A DNA stretch of 64,000 bases from CBDANZ01 sp965197865 (GCA_965197865.1 CBDANZ010000002.1:310001-374000), one strand, 5' to 3'. Shown: positions 1 to 8,167, counted from the first letter of the stretch. Translations and numbers: made by a program. Notes: generated from the letters alone by a model not told the origin.

Positions 1-2
1 GC

Positions 3-242
3 GCCGGCACCGCAGGGTCGAAGGTTTTCATCGAGGATCTAGGCGGGGACGGGTTGAAGGCGACGCGCGAGGACACCACGTTCGACAGCTATGAGGCGAT
101 GGGGAAGCGTACCACGTTCGACGGCGAGTGGGCAAAGCAGCAGCTGTCGGAGGAGGAGTATCTGAAGATCTTCGCCGCGGCCGATGAGCGGTACTCGCAG
201 ATGCTCACGGCGCTTGTGGCAGAGGCCAAGAAAGGCCCGTGA
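3..242 (+). CDS. C-terminal part of an unrecognised protein (runs off left edge)
   Basis: An open frame enters from the left edge with no stop and ends at 242, giving about 79 residues. A TTG at 54 could start a 62-residue protein, but the frame is open and protein-like upstream of it, so a truncated longer gene is more likely. The tail is hydrophilic and rich in Asp, Glu, Lys and Ala, with no membrane segment and no Cys/His metal motif. I do not recognise the family and assign no function. Confidence 0.45.
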   Translation, partial: AGTAGSKVFIEDLGGDGLKATREDTTFDSYEAMGKRTTFDGEWAKQQLSEEEYLKIFAAADERYSQMLTALVAEAKKGP

Positions 243-513
243 GCGAAGAGGCAAACGCTCTGGCGGTCCGGCCGCGAGGCGGCTCGCTCCTGAAGTGCTG
301 GGAGGGAGCGCAAACGCGGCGATGGTGGCGGTGGTGCCTGACCAGCCGCGACCCGGCCCGGTCGACAGGGCGCGGTAATTAAGTCTAGGTGCTCGGCGGA
401 TCCTGCCAAGGGGAGTCGGCCGCAACACAGATTCAGGACAAGAACATTGATCTCGCAGCAAAGATAAGGTGGGTAGGGCCAGAAGCCCGCTGCAAGCCGC
501 CATCGCGCGCGAA

Positions 514-550
514 GCTACTGGATTCGAACCAGTGACCTCGTGCGTGTGAA
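514..550 (-). repeat. tRNA-Val 3'-part remnant (probable attachment-site copy)
   Basis: This 37-nt segment matches 35 of 37 positions of the intact tRNA-Val at 3478-3514, in the same orientation. It covers the T-arm, variable loop and part of the anticodon arm. The remaining 5' half is absent or badly degraded, although a weak D-arm-like stretch follows. It is either the far attachment site of an element that used the tRNA 3' end, or a decayed duplicate tRNA gene. Confidence 0.7.
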
Positions 551-884
551 ATTTACCTGAGTTAGTGTCGACCCGAGAGCTCGCCGTGTCTAACTATCTG
601 GCAACGTCGCCTGGAACGACTAGCCTTGACCTGACGCTTCGTGGTGAGCCCCGAGCCGATGGGACTTCTACCGTAGTCGTCCGTTGGCTCCGCGCTCGGT
701 CCAGAACACTAGGAAGTCCTCCCCCGTGTGGATCCGTTCGGCGACGAGGTCATTGATACGATCGCCGTGCCGTTTACTCGCCGATTGACGACTGCTAACG
801 GTCCGCGCCCCTGCCGCCCTTCGAGCTTAGCAAGTAAATCAGAAGTTCCTGGGTTGGTCGCGTTGGCGAAAAAAGCCGGGCGCG
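551..884. other. Intergenic stretch with no supported gene
   Basis: Between the tRNA-Val remnant and the left inverted repeat of the IS1182 element I see only short chance frames. None has a convincing ribosome binding site or recognisable protein motif. Confidence 0.5.
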
Positions 885-905
885 GCCTAGCAGTCTGTGT
901 TTAAA
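885..905 (+). repeat. Left terminal inverted repeat of the IS1182 element
   Basis: The segment pairs imperfectly with the reverse complement of 2357-2377. GCCTAGCAG is identical in both arms, followed by conserved GTG and AAA blocks. It lies just beyond the transposase stop codon. Confidence 0.65.
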
Positions 906-914
906 CCCTGCGAT

Positions 915-2285
915 TCACGCGGCGACGGGTAGCAGCTCAAAACAATGACGCGGCGACGACCCCGGCGATCGATCAACGAATCTTGGTTCATGGTTCCCCC
1001 AGAGAGCGCCGAGGCGCGCCCATACGGCGATGAAGACAGCCAAGACGCCTGCGGCGCGGCCCTGCAAGCGCCGTGGCGTGCCGATGCCGAGGCACTGGCG
1101 CATCGCGAGCCCCAAGTTGAAGCCGCCGCCATGAATCAGTAGACGCTTCAAGATGTTGTCGTGTCCCCGCAAGTGCGTGCGTCGCATCCCGCCGGTCTCA
1201 TAGAGGTGGGCAAACGATCGCTCGGCGAGTTCCGCCCGTCGCCGCCGCAAGCGTCGCCCGCGGGCGCCCCGGAGACGGCGGCGATTCCCATGGACGGGCG
1301 CGTACGCATCCGGCGCGTCGGACCAATCGCGCCGGCCACGGTCGGGTTCCGAAATGTACGACCGCAGGCCCACCGCAGCCAGGTCTACCATCGTCTCGTT
1401 GCTGTGATAGCCCTTGTCCGCGACGATGTCCTCCAACCTCCCGCGCGCGTCGGTCGTCGCGTGCGCGGCTTCCACCTGTTCGGCCGCCGTGATCGCCGTC
1501 GTGACAAGCGTCCTCGTGTCGCCCTGATCGGCGCCCTGCACCGTCACCGCGACCAACGCGCCGCTCTCCAGATCGATCGCATGCTCGGCTTTGTGCGCCA
1601 AGTGCGTCTGGCCGTCTTTCATTTTCGCGACCTTCGCGTCAGGATCACTGGGGCTGGTCCACTCGCTGTTCGAGGTTTTCTTCTTCCGCGTGCGATCAAA
1701 CCGCGCCAAGACTTCGCGCGTCGGCGTCTTGATCCCCGAGGCGGCGGCGAGGCGGGTCAGATACGCCTGGTAGGCTTCCCCCGTGTCCCGGCGCACGATA
1801 CTCCGCATGGCGGCGTTGGCCTCCAACGTCGTCGCGTCGATCGCGATCGTCCGGCCCTTCAACAGGCCGGCGGCCGCCAGGCGCTGCTGGACCCACGTGA
1901 ACACCGCCCGGTGCGTCTCCACATCGATCACGCGGCGGGTGCGCGAAATCGTCGAGTGATCCGGGGCCGCCTCCTCCAGCCCGAGTCGCAGGAAGCTCCG
2001 CACCGCCAGCGAGTCCGCCGCACGCCATGCGATGCCGCGCTCCGAATCGATGCCTTCGAAGTACCCAACCAGCAACAAGCGGAAGTAGCGACCGGGCGCC
2101 AGACTCGGGCGGCCCAACACCGGCGCGTAGAAGGATCGACAGGCGTCTTCCACGAAGGTGTCGAAGCCGTCGGCATCCAGCAACGCATTCAAGCGCGTGT
2201 AGAACGGATGCCCAGGCGAGACCGGCAGATCCGACGCGGCAATCCACAACGGAGGTTGTTCGGGGTCGCGGGTGCCCATGGCCAT
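915..2285 (-). CDS. IS1182-family DDE transposase
   Basis: The protein catalyses cut-and-paste movement of the surrounding insertion sequence. The three acidic residues of a DDE/RNase-H-like core are visible: Asp in 'AIDATTLEANAA', Asp in 'IVADKGYHS', and Glu in 'ERSFAHLYETGG'. The N-terminal part resembles the usual IS1182 DNA-binding domain (DUF772 type, around 'VGYFEGIDSERGIAWR'). At about 456 residues it has normal length and no visible lesion. I chose the start at 2285 ('MAMGTRDP') because the upstream extension to 2339 runs across the terminal region. It may still be active. Confidence 0.85.
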   Translation of the reverse strand: MAMGTRDPEQPPLWIAASDLPVSPGHPFYTRLNALLDADGFDTFVEDACRSFYAPVLGRPSLAPGRYFRLLLVGYFEGIDSERGIAWRAADSLAVRSFLRLGLEEAAPDHSTISRTRRVIDVETHRAVFTWVQQRLAAAGLLKGRTIAIDATTLEANAAMRSIVRRDTGEAYQAYLTRLAAASGIKTPTREVLARFDRTRKKKTSNSEWTSPSDPDAKVAKMKDGQTHLAHKAEHAIDLESGALVAVTVQGADQGDTRTLVTTAITAAEQVEAAHATTDARGRLEDIVADKGYHSNETMVDLAAVGLRSYISEPDRGRRDWSDAPDAYAPVHGNRRRLRGARGRRLRRRRAELAERSFAHLYETGGMRRTHLRGHDNILKRLLIHGGGFNLGLAMRQCLGIGTPRRLQGRAAGVLAVFIAVWARLGALWGNHEPRFVDRSPGSSPRHCFELLPVAA

Positions 2286-2356
2286 GCGCCACAGTGTAAG
2301 GAGCGGGATCGATCCTGTCGATCCCCTCGCCAATAACAAGGGGCTGCTCGATCGAC

Positions 2357-2377
2357 TTTCACCACGGGCTGCTAGGC
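2357..2377 (-). repeat. Right terminal inverted repeat of the IS1182 element
   Basis: This is the partner of 885-905. On the minus strand it begins GCCTAGCAG and lies upstream of the transposase start. Confidence 0.65.
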
Positions 2378-2517
2378 TACTCGATGCCCAGATCGTTCAG
2401 GGCTTCCGCAAGCAGCTGCCCGGTGATGGGATCGAGCAGGCTGCAGCCGAATTCAGCCGCTGAGATCTCACTGCCCTGTGTGGGGTAGAAGAGCTGGCGA
2501 ACCGATTGGCGCCCCGG

Positions 2518-3377
2518 TCAGGCTCCGGTCTTCAGGCTCAAAACCGAGACGTCATCCTCGAGGCCGGCGGTACCACACCACTCGGTAACGCTCTCTAGAA
2601 GAAGCGCTAAACTCTGCTGGATCCGCGCCGTACGAACCTGGTCAATTGCGCCAATGAGCCGCTCCCTGCCGAATTGTTTGTCCCGTTCGTTGATCGCCTC
2701 AGTCACCCCATCTGAATAGAAGTAGAGGCGATCTCCTGGCCTCAAGCGAATGAGCCATTCCTCATACACCACGTCTTCGAACAACCCTATTGGAAAGCTA
2801 TGCGCCCAGAGCACGGTCGTGTCCCCGCCAGGCGATTGGTAGATCGGACCAGGATAGCCAGCAGAAATACAACGGAACTCCCGTGCCTCCAGGTCGAGCA
2901 TCCCGTAGAGGGCGCAAAATATTGCCGCGCTACAGGGTCCATGGGGAACTGTTTATTCAATTGCTGGGCAACCTTGCTGAGCGGCAAGAGGCGGTACGGC
3001 GAGCCCCCAATATGCTCCTTGAGCAGGGAATCCTGACTCGCGCGACCAGACAGAACGCGGTTGACCGTCATCGATAGCAGCGCGGCCTGAACGCCATGCC
3101 CGCTAACATCCACGAGGTAGAGACCCACGCGCCTGTCATCGAGCAAAAAGACGTCGAACATGTCGCCGCTCAGTCGGTCGCACGGTTCGAACACCCAGGC
3201 GAAGCTGACACCCGGCACATCCGGAACGGATTGTGGAAGCAGAGATTTCTGAATTCTTTCAGCCATTTCCACATCGCGCCGCATCCGGCCGCTAGCTATA
3301 GGGTCGAGCGCCAGGGGATGCACGCGGCGCTCAAGCGATTCGAGGAAGAACGCGAGCGGTGCACAATCGTTACACAA
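2518..3377 (-). pseudogene. SpoIIE/RsbU-type PP2C serine phosphatase, frameshifted
   Basis: Two overlapping frames together make one PP2C phosphatase domain of the kind that dephosphorylates anti-anti-sigma factors. The upstream frame has 'AERIQKSLLPQ', the metal-binding Asp in 'LSGDMFDVF' and the hallmark 'DVSGHG'. The downstream frame has 'YFYSDGVTEA' and 'LEDDVSVLSL'. They join near 2910, where one base appears to be missing between 'ARQYFA' and 'LYGMLDLE'. No sensor or receiver domain precedes it, and an in-frame stop lies shortly upstream, so the 5' end may also be truncated. It sits between the IS1182 element and the tRNA-Val gene. A sequencing indel cannot be excluded. Confidence 0.75.
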
Positions 3378-3473
3378 GAGACTCCAACGATAACGAGAGT
3401 GCCTTTAAGCGTCGATCAGCAGCCTGACTGGAAGTCGCTCAACTAGTGCGGGTTACATGCGTCTGAAAGTGGT

Positions 3474-3546
3474 GGGCGCTACTGGACTCGAACCAGTGAC
3501 CTCGTACGTGTGAAGCACGCGCTCTAACCAGCTGAGCTAAGCGCCC
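3474..3546 (-). tRNA. tRNA-Val (anticodon CAC)
   Basis: The 73-nt gene folds into a complete cloverleaf with GGGCGCT/AGCGCCC as a perfect 7-bp acceptor stem. The D-arm is GCTC...GAGC, the anticodon loop TTCACAC gives anticodon CAC, and the T-loop is TTCGAGT. CCA is not encoded. Its 3' half recurs at 514-550, suggesting use as an integration site. Confidence 0.95.
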
Positions 3547-3601
3547 GGAACTTGTGAGTGTACTGCAGGTCTAGAGACTTGCGCACGTCCAGAGACCTGC
3601 G

Positions 3602-4452
3602 CTACTTTCGCGTTTCGGGCAGCCGTCGCGAGCTCGAGCCGTCATAGTCGTGATCCTTCGGATGGATCTGTCGCATCGGCTGCTGACGCGTGCGTTCCTC
3701 GTGCGCGTGCGCAATCAGGCCAGGCAGCCGCGAGATCAGAAAGATGGCGTTGCCGAGCTCGTAGGCAAACACGAGGTCTGCGCAAGTCGCGGCGATGGCG
3801 CCATCCGCGTTGACGGGCAGATGGCGGCCCACCTCTTCTTTTCGCGGATCCAGCATGCGTTCGACCACGCGAATCATCCCTACGTGCTCACCTTCGAGCT
3901 CGAGTTCCAGGGCCATCTGAAAGAGGAGGGCGGCGCGCGGGTCGCGAGTATGGAACCGGTGGCCAAATCCTGGGGGCGTCTTGCCCTCGCGTAGATAGTC
4001 GGCAATGAGGCTGTGGGCGGCCTGTTGAAGCGATTACCTCGACCGCACAAGCGTGAGGCCGAAATCGAGAAACCGCATGCACGACTCGATATCGCCTCCG
4101 TGATGGGGTCCGAACGCCAGAATGTCGGCCGCGACCGGGTCCTTGAGTGGCGGCCGGAGGTCGCCACATTTCGTGCCGCAAGCGTGGAGGGGGGGGGCGC
4201 CACGCCGTGATCCAGCGACGACACGAGCACGGCGTTCAGCATGCGGCCGATGGCTGGCGACGGCAGCTCGCCCATGAGCAGTAGATACACGGCGTCGGCG
4301 AACGAGAGGCGGCCCATCATCTCGTCCACGGGGTAGCCGCGAATGAGGATCGTGTTGGGCGCAATCGAGGTGAGCGCCGTCTGCCACCGATCGGTCGGCG
4401 TGCGTGCCTGCAGGCGACGCTCGCCGGTTGAAGCCGAGCTGGATTCGGGCAT
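3602..4452 (-). pseudogene. Citryl-CoA lyase / citrate-synthase-family protein, multiply frameshifted
   Basis: Homology of the citrate-synthase superfamily, short citryl-CoA-lyase type, is spread over three frames. The N-terminus has 'ILIRGYPVDEMMGRLSFA' and 'LLLMGELPS', the middle has 'ILAFGPHHGGDIESCM', and the C-terminus has 'GHRFHTRDPR' with a downstream helical tail to the stop at 3602. One break coincides with a 9-G run at 4189-4197 and another falls near 4030. With at least two disruptions it cannot be read as one protein here. Intact, it would cleave or form citryl-CoA using acetyl-CoA and oxaloacetate. The G-run break could be a sequencing error. Confidence 0.75.
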
Positions 4453-4509
4453 GTTCGTCTCTTTCGTAGGACCTGGCCTAGGTGTCAAGAAAACTTTCCC
4501 AAAGCGCTC

Positions 4510-5131
4510 CTAGACAGCTCGGTACAGCCGATCGCCGAAGTCGCCGAGTCCCGGAACGATGAACTTGTGCGCGTTGAGTCCTCGGTCTACGTCAGGACTA
4601 TAGATGGACACTTCAAGATGATAGCGTTCGACCGCCCGGATGCCCTTGGGGCCGGCAACGATGCACACGATGCGAACACGCGTGGGCCGGCGCTTCGCAG
4701 CAGGTCGAGCGCCGTCACGGTACTTCCGCCCGTCGCCAGCATGGGATCGATCATGAGGGTGAAGATGGTCTCGATTCAGGCGGGTAGCTTCGCGTAGTAC
4801 TGCGACGCGACGGCGGTGGTCTCGTCGTGCTGCAGGCCGATGTGGCCGACTCGGGCGCCTGGCACGAGCTGCAGGACGGCATCGAGCATGCCGAGCCCGG
4901 CGCGAAGCACGGGCACGACGACAATGTCTGACGCGGTCCTGAGTCCAGGCGCGGGGCCTAGCGGCGCCTCGACGGTCACCGCGCGCTCGGCACCCCCTTC
5001 ATCGCCTCGTCCGCCAACAGCACGCTGATCTGCGTCGCTGCACGCCGGAATTGTTCCGGCGTCGTTCGCCTATCGCGGAGATCGACGAGCGCATCGTGCA
5101 CGAGTGGATGATCCACGGGATGAACCGGCAC
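4510..5131 (-). pseudogene. upp: Uracil phosphoribosyltransferase, broken
   Basis: The family sequence is recognisable from a GTG start at 5131 ('VPVHPVDHPLVHDALVDLRD') to the C-terminus 'GDFGDRLYRAV' at 4510. The middle reads 'VVPVLRAGLGMLDAVLQLVPG' and the PRPP loop 'DPMLATGGSTVTALDLL'. Three lesions interrupt it: a frameshift near 4980, an in-frame TGA at about 4776, and another frameshift near 4675. Intact Upp converts uracil and PRPP to UMP. Three separate lesions favour real decay over sequencing error. It lies with other broken nucleoside genes. Confidence 0.85.
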
Positions 5132-5246
5132 GGTCCCACACTATACACGATCGGCTTTCAGCTCAAACGTTCAGCTTGCCGCTTTCAACTTCCTCCTGAA
5201 ACTGAGAGTCAAAGCTGACCGCTGATAGCAGTACAATCTCGCTTCG

Positions 5247-5709
5247 ATGCGTACGGGAAGCGGATCGATTATGGCGATTGCGCCGGCAGCGACCGCGCTG
5301 TCGGCGGCTCAGCCCGCTCGCCGACGCGTTTCGTTCGTCGTTGTCGGCTGAACTGTGGCGACCGAAAACGCCCCCGGCAGGTGCTCAACCCAGGGGCTGT
5401 GGCGATCCATCGCCACGACATCGTGGACATCGACACGCCAGCGGCGATCGCGGCGCGATACACCGCCAGCGAAACGATTGACGCGCACACGCAGGTTGTC
5501 TTGCCTGGTCTCATCAAGATCTACACGCACGTGCCGATGGTGATGTATCAGGCCCTCGGGGACGAGCTGGCGTTGATGGAGAGGCTGCTGCAGAGACACA
5601 TTTTCCAGGCCGAAGTGAAGATGGTATCGTCGCCTGAATCTGTGCGTGGGGCACGCGTCTGGCAGCGCTTGAGATGGTCGAGTTGGGTACGACTATGCGG
5701 ATGAGACGA
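5247..5709 (+). pseudogene. N-terminal remnant of an amidohydrolase (nucleoside/SAH-deaminase type)
   Basis: The fragment shows 'GAVAIHRHDIVDIDTPAAI' and 'QVVLPGLIKIYTHVPMVMYQ', the latter resembling the metal-binding start of the amidohydrolase superfamily, where a THTH-like motif is expected. It has an in-frame TGA at 5349, a frameshift near 5379 and another near 5655. Homology stops at about 5709, where the convergent hpt gene ends, so the C-terminal two thirds are deleted. The family deaminates adenosine, S-adenosylhomocysteine, guanine or related compounds; the exact substrate cannot be assigned. Confidence 0.7.
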
Positions 5710-6220
5710 TGCCTATGTAGGGAAGGTTGCGGTACCGCTCGCCGTAGTCAAGACCATAGCCAACGACGAAGCGATCCTCGATCTCGAAGCCGATGTGCTC
5801 GATCCTGACGTCGACCTGACGGCGCGACGGCTTGTTCAGCAGGCACGCGGTTCTCAATGTTTTTGGACCTCTGGCGCGAAGAATGTCCTGAAGATACTGA
5901 AGGGTCAGACCAGTGTCGACGATGTCGTCGATGATGACCACGTGCTTGCCGTTGAGCGTCGTGTCGAGGTCTTTGAGCAGCCGGACTTCTCGGGAGCTCG
6001 TCGTACCTTTGGCGTAGCTCGAAAGCGCCATGAAGTCGAGGGAGACGTCTCCGTGCATCTGCCGCACGAGGTCGGAGAGGAAGACGAAGGCTCCCGTGAG
6101 GACCGCGACCAGGTGCAGGCCGTCAGGGAAATCACGCCGAATCTCGGACGCCATCTGGGCGACGCGCACCTGAATCTCGGCTTCGGTGAGCAGGATCTCG
6201 AGTTGTGGCCGATCGAGCAT
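5693..6220 (-). CDS. hpt: Hypoxanthine phosphoribosyltransferase
   Basis: The enzyme makes IMP (and GMP) from hypoxanthine (guanine) and PRPP in purine salvage. The type I PRPP-binding motif 'VVIIDDIVDTG' is intact, and 'DFMALSSYAKGT' and 'YGERYRNLPYIG' match the family. The start at 6220 ('MLDRPQLEIL') gives 175 residues, normal for Hpt; the upstream extension adds 16 unlikely residues. It is transcribed divergently from the RpiB-like gene, 32 bp away, and is the only phosphoribosyltransferase still intact in this region. Confidence 0.93.
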   Translation of the reverse strand: MLDRPQLEILLTEAEIQVRVAQMASEIRRDFPDGLHLVAVLTGAFVFLSDLVRQMHGDVSLDFMALSSYAKGTTSSREVRLLKDLDTTLNGKHVVIIDDIVDTGLTLQYLQDILRARGPKTLRTACLLNKPSRRQVDVRIEHIGFEIEDRFVVGYGLDYGERYRNLPYIGIVSSA

Positions 6221-6252
6221 ACCGGCCAAATAATAACTGGGGAACGGGGCAA

Positions 6253-6888
6253 ATGGGGAAACGTACATTTGACATCATCACTGAGTCTGACGCGCGCGTC
6301 CTTGAGCGCGGCGAGACGGTGATTCTGACTCGGCGTGGCCATATCACACCGCTAGCGCAGGACACACTTCGAGAACGGCGGATTGCCGTCATTCGGGAGG
6401 GGGCAGTGTCAGCCGAGGATGAAGCTCTTGCGCCCAAGGCCGATGTGCGCACGATTGCGATCGCCAGCGATCACACCGGCGTCGTGCTTCGGCGTGCGCT
6501 CGTAGCGTGGCTGCGCGGTCGAGGGCTGAAGGTTCTGGACCTGGGCACCGACACCACCGATTCGGTCGATTATCCCGACGTGGCCGCCTCGGTAGCCGAC
6601 CTCGTAGCCTGCCGCGAGGCGGATGCCGGAATCGTGGTCGACAGCACGGGTATCGGGTCGGCCATTGCGGCGAACAAGGTTGACGGCATTCGGGCGGCGA
6701 TGGCCACCTCAGAAGCTGTTGCGAGGTACTCGCGCGAACACATCGGCGCGAACGTGCTCACGCTGGGCGCCAGCCTGATCGATTCCACTGAAGCGCGGGC
6801 CATCGTTGCGATGTGGCTCGACACGCCAATGCGCGAGCCGCGCTATATCAGAGGGCTCTCGAAGATTGGGGATCTGGAAAAGAGATGA
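6253..6888 (+). CDS. RpiB/LacAB-family sugar-phosphate isomerase with extra N-terminal domain
   Basis: From about residue 66 the protein matches the RpiB/LacAB fold ('IASDHTGVVLRRAL', 'DSTGIGSAIAANK'), which interconverts ribose-5- and ribulose-5-phosphate or related sugars. Where E. coli RpiB has its catalytic Cys in a CGTG motif, this protein has Asp-Ser ('VVDSTGIG'), so mechanism or substrate may differ. The first 65 residues form a separate small domain ('DIITESDARVL', 'GHITPLAQDTLRERR'). In my judgement this resembles segments of microcompartment-associated proteins. The ATG at 6253 is preferred over the upstream frame. It probably forms an operon with the deoC-like gene 52 bp downstream. 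Confidence 0.8.
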   Translation: MGKRTFDIITESDARVLERGETVILTRRGHITPLAQDTLRERRIAVIREGAVSAEDEALAPKADVRTIAIASDHTGVVLRRALVAWLRGRGLKVLDLGTDTTDSVDYPDVAASVADLVACREADAGIVVDSTGIGSAIAANKVDGIRAAMATSEAVARYSREHIGANVLTLGASLIDSTEARAIVAMWLDTPMREPRYIRGLSKIGDLEKR

Positions 6889-6940
6889 CGCAAGAGGGCC
6901 AAGAAGCGGATAAGGATGCGGCCTGCCCTGATCGAACATC

Positions 6941-7699
6941 ATGACTCGTGACGAAAGTGAGCGTCTGATCGACATCATCATCGAGGAGATGGCGGCCGCC
7001 GTCTCTCCGACGAGCCAATGCGGATGTCATGCGGTACTGCACGAGTGTTGCCCCGATCAGTTGAAGGGCTTGCTGGACGCTGGCGCCACCCGGGTCGGCG
7101 TGCATGCGCCGGGCGGCGCGCCGACATCGGTCGCCGCGATGATCGACCATACCCTATTGAAGCCTGGTGCGACGCGTCACGAGATCGAGGAGCTGTGTCA
7201 AGAGGCGGCGCACTTCGGGTTTGCGACCGTTTGCGTCAACCCGGCGTGGGTGGCGTTGGCGGCCCGCCGGTTGGGCGCGAGCGCTGTCGGCGTCTGCTCG
7301 GTCGTCGGCTTCCCGCTAGGCGCGACCACCGCCGACGTGAAGGGCTACGAGACCAGGCGGGTGATCTTCGATGGAGCTCGCGAGATCGACATGGTCATCA
7401 ACGTCGGTGCGCTCAAGTCGGGCGACCTCAGGATGGTCGAGCGCGATATCGAGTCGGTCGTGACGCCCTGCCGCGACTGCGGCCTCCTGAGCAAGGTGAT
7501 CATCGAGGCTGCGCTGCTCACCCAGGGTGAAAAGGTCACCGCCTGCACGCTGGCGAAGGCGGCCGGCGGCGTGCGCGATCTGGAGGCGCTCAAACTGATG
7601 GTCGCTGCAGGGGCAACACGCGTGGGGGCAAGTGCCGGCGTGAAGATCGTTCAGCAGGCGCGGGGAGAAAAAGCGACGCCTGAGAGTAGCGGCTCCTGA
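6941..7699 (+). CDS. deoC: Deoxyribose-phosphate aldolase homologue lacking its catalytic lysine segment
   Basis: DeoC cleaves 2-deoxyribose-5-phosphate to acetaldehyde and glyceraldehyde-3-phosphate through a Schiff base. 'AMIDHTLLKPGAT', 'FATVCVNPAWV', 'EIDMVINVGALKSGD' and 'KVIIEAALLT' are conserved. The frame then passes straight from 'LAKAAG' to 'GVRDLEALKLM'. About 40 residues are missing, including the VKTSTGF strand with the Schiff-base Lys and the following VKASGG strand. The join lies between two similar sequences (KAAG and KASGG), pointing to an in-frame recombination deletion. The first about 60 residues are an extra region with an amphipathic start ('RLIDIIIEEMAAA') and several Cys. 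The product should be catalytically dead. Confidence 0.88.
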   Translation: MTRDESERLIDIIIEEMAAAVSPTSQCGCHAVLHECCPDQLKGLLDAGATRVGVHAPGGAPTSVAAMIDHTLLKPGATRHEIEELCQEAAHFGFATVCVNPAWVALAARRLGASAVGVCSVVGFPLGATTADVKGYETRRVIFDGAREIDMVINVGALKSGDLRMVERDIESVVTPCRDCGLLSKVIIEAALLTQGEKVTACTLAKAAGGVRDLEALKLMVAAGATRVGASAGVKIVQQARGEKATPESSGS

Positions 7700-7709
7700 T
7701 GAAAGACTA

Positions 7710-7735
7710 TGGAGCGGGCAGCGGGGATCGAACCC
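7710..7735 (-). repeat. tRNA-Gly 3'-end remnant (probable attachment-site copy)
   Basis: This 26-nt segment matches 24 of 26 positions of the intact tRNA-Gly 3' end at 11714-11739, including the encoded CCA, and has the same orientation. It begins 10 bp after the deoC-like gene. It marks the far end of a second tRNA-bounded islet. Confidence 0.7.
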
Positions 7736-8167
7736 TAAATGAGCGCAGTTTCTGACGTGGTGACGCCGTGAGACTTCTGGCGACAAGCCTCAGCGACTCA
7801 CCAACTTCCGGCCTCGTCGTAGTCCTCGCGTGTCCTCTGAAATCTCCTGGAATCGGCCCCGGTCTTGGCAACATTGTGGCAACGCAGTGGGAGCATTCCG
7901 GTTACGTGCGAGGGTCCAGGACCAGTGCCCATGTAGTAAGTTGTGGTCCGAAGAAGAGTGTGCACCGGTCACCCGTTGGCGCTCTCGGCCCAGCGGAAGC
8001 TGTCGGAGCACCTTAACTGAGCAGGGCGAGCCGATTTTCGACCTCCGCCGGAAAGCCCGCCGGTGCGGGGCCGGCCAGCACGTACTCTGGGCGGGCCCTC
8101 CTCGTGCGTGGCGGGCAGGCAGCGCGGCTGTACGAGCGAGAGAACCGGACGACAGGAGGGGGAGTAG
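7736..8167. other. Non-coding or degraded stretch at islet boundary
   Basis: About 430 bp follow the tRNA-Gly remnant with no frame I can support. A strong ribosome binding site (GGAGGGGG) at its right end belongs to the next gene. Confidence 0.5.

Larger units (their letters stand above)
885..2377 (-). mobile_element. IS1182-family insertion sequence, about 1.5 kb
   Basis: A single transposase gene fills the element. Imperfect terminal inverted repeats are visible at 885-905 and 2357-2377: both begin GCCTAGCAG, followed by a matching YCYGTG core and AAA. The palindrome CTAG inside both ends could be a short palindromic target duplication rather than part of the repeat, which would move the real ends inward to the CAG. 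The element lies inside the tRNA-Val-bounded islet. Confidence 0.75.

Noticed and set aside
565..756. Plus-strand ORF of 63 codons after the tRNA-Val remnant
   Set aside because: No ribosome binding site, no motif, and one of several overlapping short frames.
1161..2336. Plus-strand frame of about 391 codons
   Set aside because: It is antisense to the IS1182 transposase and has no recognisable motif.
2377..2517. Open minus-strand frame between the PP2C stop and the IS1182 right end ('TGQLLAEALNDLGIE')
   Set aside because: It looks slightly protein-like and ends at the element junction, but it has no start codon or family match and is too short to support.
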